Shown piece by piece: positions 42,042 to 43,532 of a stretch of 43,532 nt of DNA (position 1 is the first letter of the stretch; each line of letters starts with the position of its first letter). Both the position numbers and the translations under genes were made by a program. The notes beneath the pieces were generated by a model. It had not been told where the DNA came from, made no database searches, and saw nothing but the letters and a program-made list of their open reading frames with translations. This DNA is from JAJRXR01 sp044439985 (GTDB taxonomy: Bacteria > Planctomycetota > Phycisphaerae > Phycisphaerales > UBA1924), in contig JBITAG010000183.1 of assembly GCA_044439985.1 (NCBI GenBank), forward strand, positions 1-43,532, given 5' to 3'.

Positions 42042-42070
42042 AGTATGACGACGCCGAAAACGTTTTGCAA
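42042..42070 (-). promoter_or_regulatory. Candidate promoter for pseudopilin-lacI operon
   Basis: TTGCAA (42070-42065) and CATACT (42047-42042) with a 17-bp spacer on the minus strand. The spacer and -35 include the 10-bp palindrome AAAACGTTTT (42057-42066), CG-centred as many LacI-family sites are, which may be a second operator. Confidence 0.45.
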
Positions 42071-42168
42071 GTGGGTCCCATCAGACTCTGCTTCGACGGT
42101 TTTGGGACTTCCGATGCAAGCCTCGTGCCGTACACACCCCTTACCTCGAATCGCTCGCCCTGGGCCTC

Positions 42169-42198
42169 TTGCCGTCGCGTGGCTGCAACTGTTACACT
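42169..42198 (+). promoter_or_regulatory. Candidate promoter for the GH-A lipoprotein gene
   Basis: TTGCCG (42169-42174) and TACACT (42193-42198) with an 18-bp spacer. The -10 overlaps AACAGTT site C. Confidence 0.4.
42183..42197. promoter_or_regulatory. AACAGTT palindrome, site C
   Basis: On the minus strand GTGTAACAGTTGCAG; its 11-bp centre differs from the perfect palindrome GTAAC-A-GTTAC at one base. It ends 37 nt before the ATG at 42235 and covers the -10 of the candidate promoter. Confidence 0.5.
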
Positions 42199-42234
42199 CC
42201 GGCGCCTGATCTCGCCCCTGAAAGGCCCCACCGG

Positions 42235-43532
42235 ATGGACCTCCTCCTCGCGATCCCCCTGGCCCTGACGCTTCTCCTCCTCCCCGCCTGCTTCGGCCCT
42301 CCCGCGGACGTCGCCGCTCCGGCCCGCGTGGAGGTCGTTAAGACCGAGACCGGCTGGACGCTCACCCGCGACGGGGATCCCTACCTCGTCAAGGGCGCCG
42401 GAGGACATGAACACCTCCAACGCCTCAAGGAGGCCGGGGGGAACTCGATCCGCACCTGGGACGGGGAGGGCATCGACGATCTGCTGGACGAGGCCCACGC
42501 CCTTGGGCTCACCGTCACCGTCGGCATCTGGCTCGAGCACGAGCGCCACGGGCACGACTACGACGACCCCGAGACCCGCGCCGCGCAGCTCGCCAAGGTT
42601 GAACGGATTGTGCGCGCGCACCGCGACCATCCCGCCGTCCTCATCTGGGGCGTGGGCAACGAGGTGGAGATCGGTGGCGATATGGACAAGGCCTTCCGAG
42701 CCGTCGAGGAGGCCGCGGCCCTCATCAAGTCCCTCGACCCCAACCACCCCACCATGGGGGTGATCGCCGAGATCGGATCGAACAAGGCCAAGCGGATGCT
42801 GGAAGCCTGCCCGAGCATTGATCTGCTGGGGATCAACTCCTACGCCGGGGTCACCTCGATCCCGCAACGCCTCACGGCGCAGGGCGTGGACCACCCGTAC
42901 CTGATCACGGAGTTCGGCCCGCGCGGGCACTGGGAGGGCGGGCTCACCCCGTGGGGCGCCCCCATCGAGCCCTCGAGCGCCGAGAAAGCGGAGATGTACG
43001 AACGCCACTACACCGAGGGCGTCGCCTCCGAGATCCCCGGACGCTGCCTCGGCTCGTACGTCTTTCTCTGGGGACAGAAGCAGGAAACCACCGCGACCTG
43101 GTTCGGGATGTTTCTCGACACCGGCGAGGCCCTTCCCCCCGTCGATGTGATGCAGCGCATGTGGACGGGCGCCCCCCCATCCAACTCGGCCCCCCGCGTC
43201 GGCGCCGTCCGCGCCGACTCCCGCCTCGACCGAGTCTCCCCGGGCGCGCGCATGAACCTGGCGGCCGAGGTGGCCGACCCCGACCGGGACCCGGTGCGGG
43301 TCGAGTGGCGGGTCATCCGGGAGACCACCGACCGACGCATGGGGGGTGACGCCGAGGAAGCCCCCCCGGAGGTCCCCGATCGCGTGATCTCCAGCGACGC
43401 CGACTCCGCGATCATCGCGGCCCCCGAGGAGCCGGGCGCCTACCGGATCTTCGTCTACGCCTTTGACGAATACGGGAACGCGGGCACGTCCAACCTTCCC
43501 TTTCGCGTGGTCGCAACCGATCCCGACACCCC
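42235..43532 (+). CDS. Clan GH-A glycoside hydrolase lipoprotein (runs off right edge)
   Basis: Open from ATG 42235 to the window end: 432 codons with no stop. The lipoprotein signal is MDLLLAIPLALTLLLLPAC with Cys19. The TIM-barrel resembles GH2-type barrels: GDPYLVKGAGGHEHLQRLKEAGGNSIRTW, WGVGNEVEIGGD with likely acid/base Glu143, LLGINSYAG, and YLITEFGPRGHWEG with likely nucleophile Glu226. From about residue 315 an Ig-like domain starts (RMNLAAEVADPDRDPVRVEW). It would cut beta-linked glycans at the cell surface and feed the importer and the GH1 enzyme. Exact family and substrate are not fixed. Divergent from pseudopilin-lacI, with shared control sites. Confidence 0.88.
   Translation, partial: MDLLLAIPLALTLLLLPACFGPPADVAAPARVEVVKTETGWTLTRDGDPYLVKGAGGHEHLQRLKEAGGNSIRTWDGEGIDDLLDEAHALGLTVTVGIWLEHERHGHDYDDPETRAAQLAKVERIVRAHRDHPAVLIWGVGNEVEIGGDMDKAFRAVEEAAALIKSLDPNHPTMGVIAEIGSNKAKRMLEACPSIDLLGINSYAGVTSIPQRLTAQGVDHPYLITEFGPRGHWEGGLTPWGAPIEPSSAEKAEMYERHYTEGVASEIPGRCLGSYVFLWGQKQETTATWFGMFLDTGEALPPVDVMQRMWTGAPPSNSAPRVGAVRADSRLDRVSPGARMNLAAEVADPDRDPVRVEWRVIRETTDRRMGGDAEEAPPEVPDRVISSDADSAIIAAPEEPGAYRIFVYAFDEYGNAGTSNLPFRVVATDPDT

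Overview
The window is GC-rich DNA, about two thirds G+C by eye, with very high G/C at codon third positions. It looks like a planctomycete, probably of the Phycisphaerae type. Pointers are C-terminal GC-type dockerin modules, PEP-CTERM tails, an ECF sigma factor coupled to a TPR Ser/Thr kinase, twin-arginine-exported Gfo/Idh/MocA oxidoreductases paired with TIM-barrel isomerases, and a pseudopilin with an H-X9-DG-like C-terminus. The lineage call is inference from gene content; no rRNA or tRNA gene was seen.

Layout. 1-6.2 kb (minus): a run of secreted proteins, two large tandem paralogues (cohesin-like domain, HYR domain, dockerin repeats) and the first 44 codons of a third exported protein. 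6.8-9.7 kb (minus): a YHYH-domain protein and a dockerin-bearing animal-type haem peroxidase. An ECF sigma factor and its overlapping membrane partner (9.95-11.5 kb) are divergent from these. 11.6-17.0 kb (minus): a full imuA-imuB-dnaE2 mutagenic translesion cassette, divergent from an SRAP/YedK abasic-site protein (17.1-17.8 kb). 17.8-23.8 kb: a large Sel1-repeat exported protein facing an ECF sigma factor and TPR kinase pair.

23.9-29.2 kb (minus) is a tight five-gene operon: two alternating pairs of exported oxidoreductase and sugar isomerase behind an FGE-sulfatase-domain protein, divergent from an ApbE lipoprotein. 30.4-31.5 kb holds a lipoprotein gene split by an in-frame amber codon.

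31.5 kb to the end reads as a glycan-use locus. It has an ABC ATPase, a cytoplasmic GH1 beta-glycosidase, three exported jelly-roll-like proteins (one dockerin, two PEP-CTERM), a sugar-binding protein with two permeases, a LacI-type repressor, a pseudopilin, and a clan GH-A lipoprotein hydrolase that runs off the window. A 15-bp near-palindrome centred on AACAGTT occurs four times here and was not found elsewhere by eye. Three copies overlap predicted promoters, 33-47 bp from start codons, which suggests a local operator for one regulon. This operator set and the surface-protein-rich uptake locus it would control are the best candidate for something not yet described.
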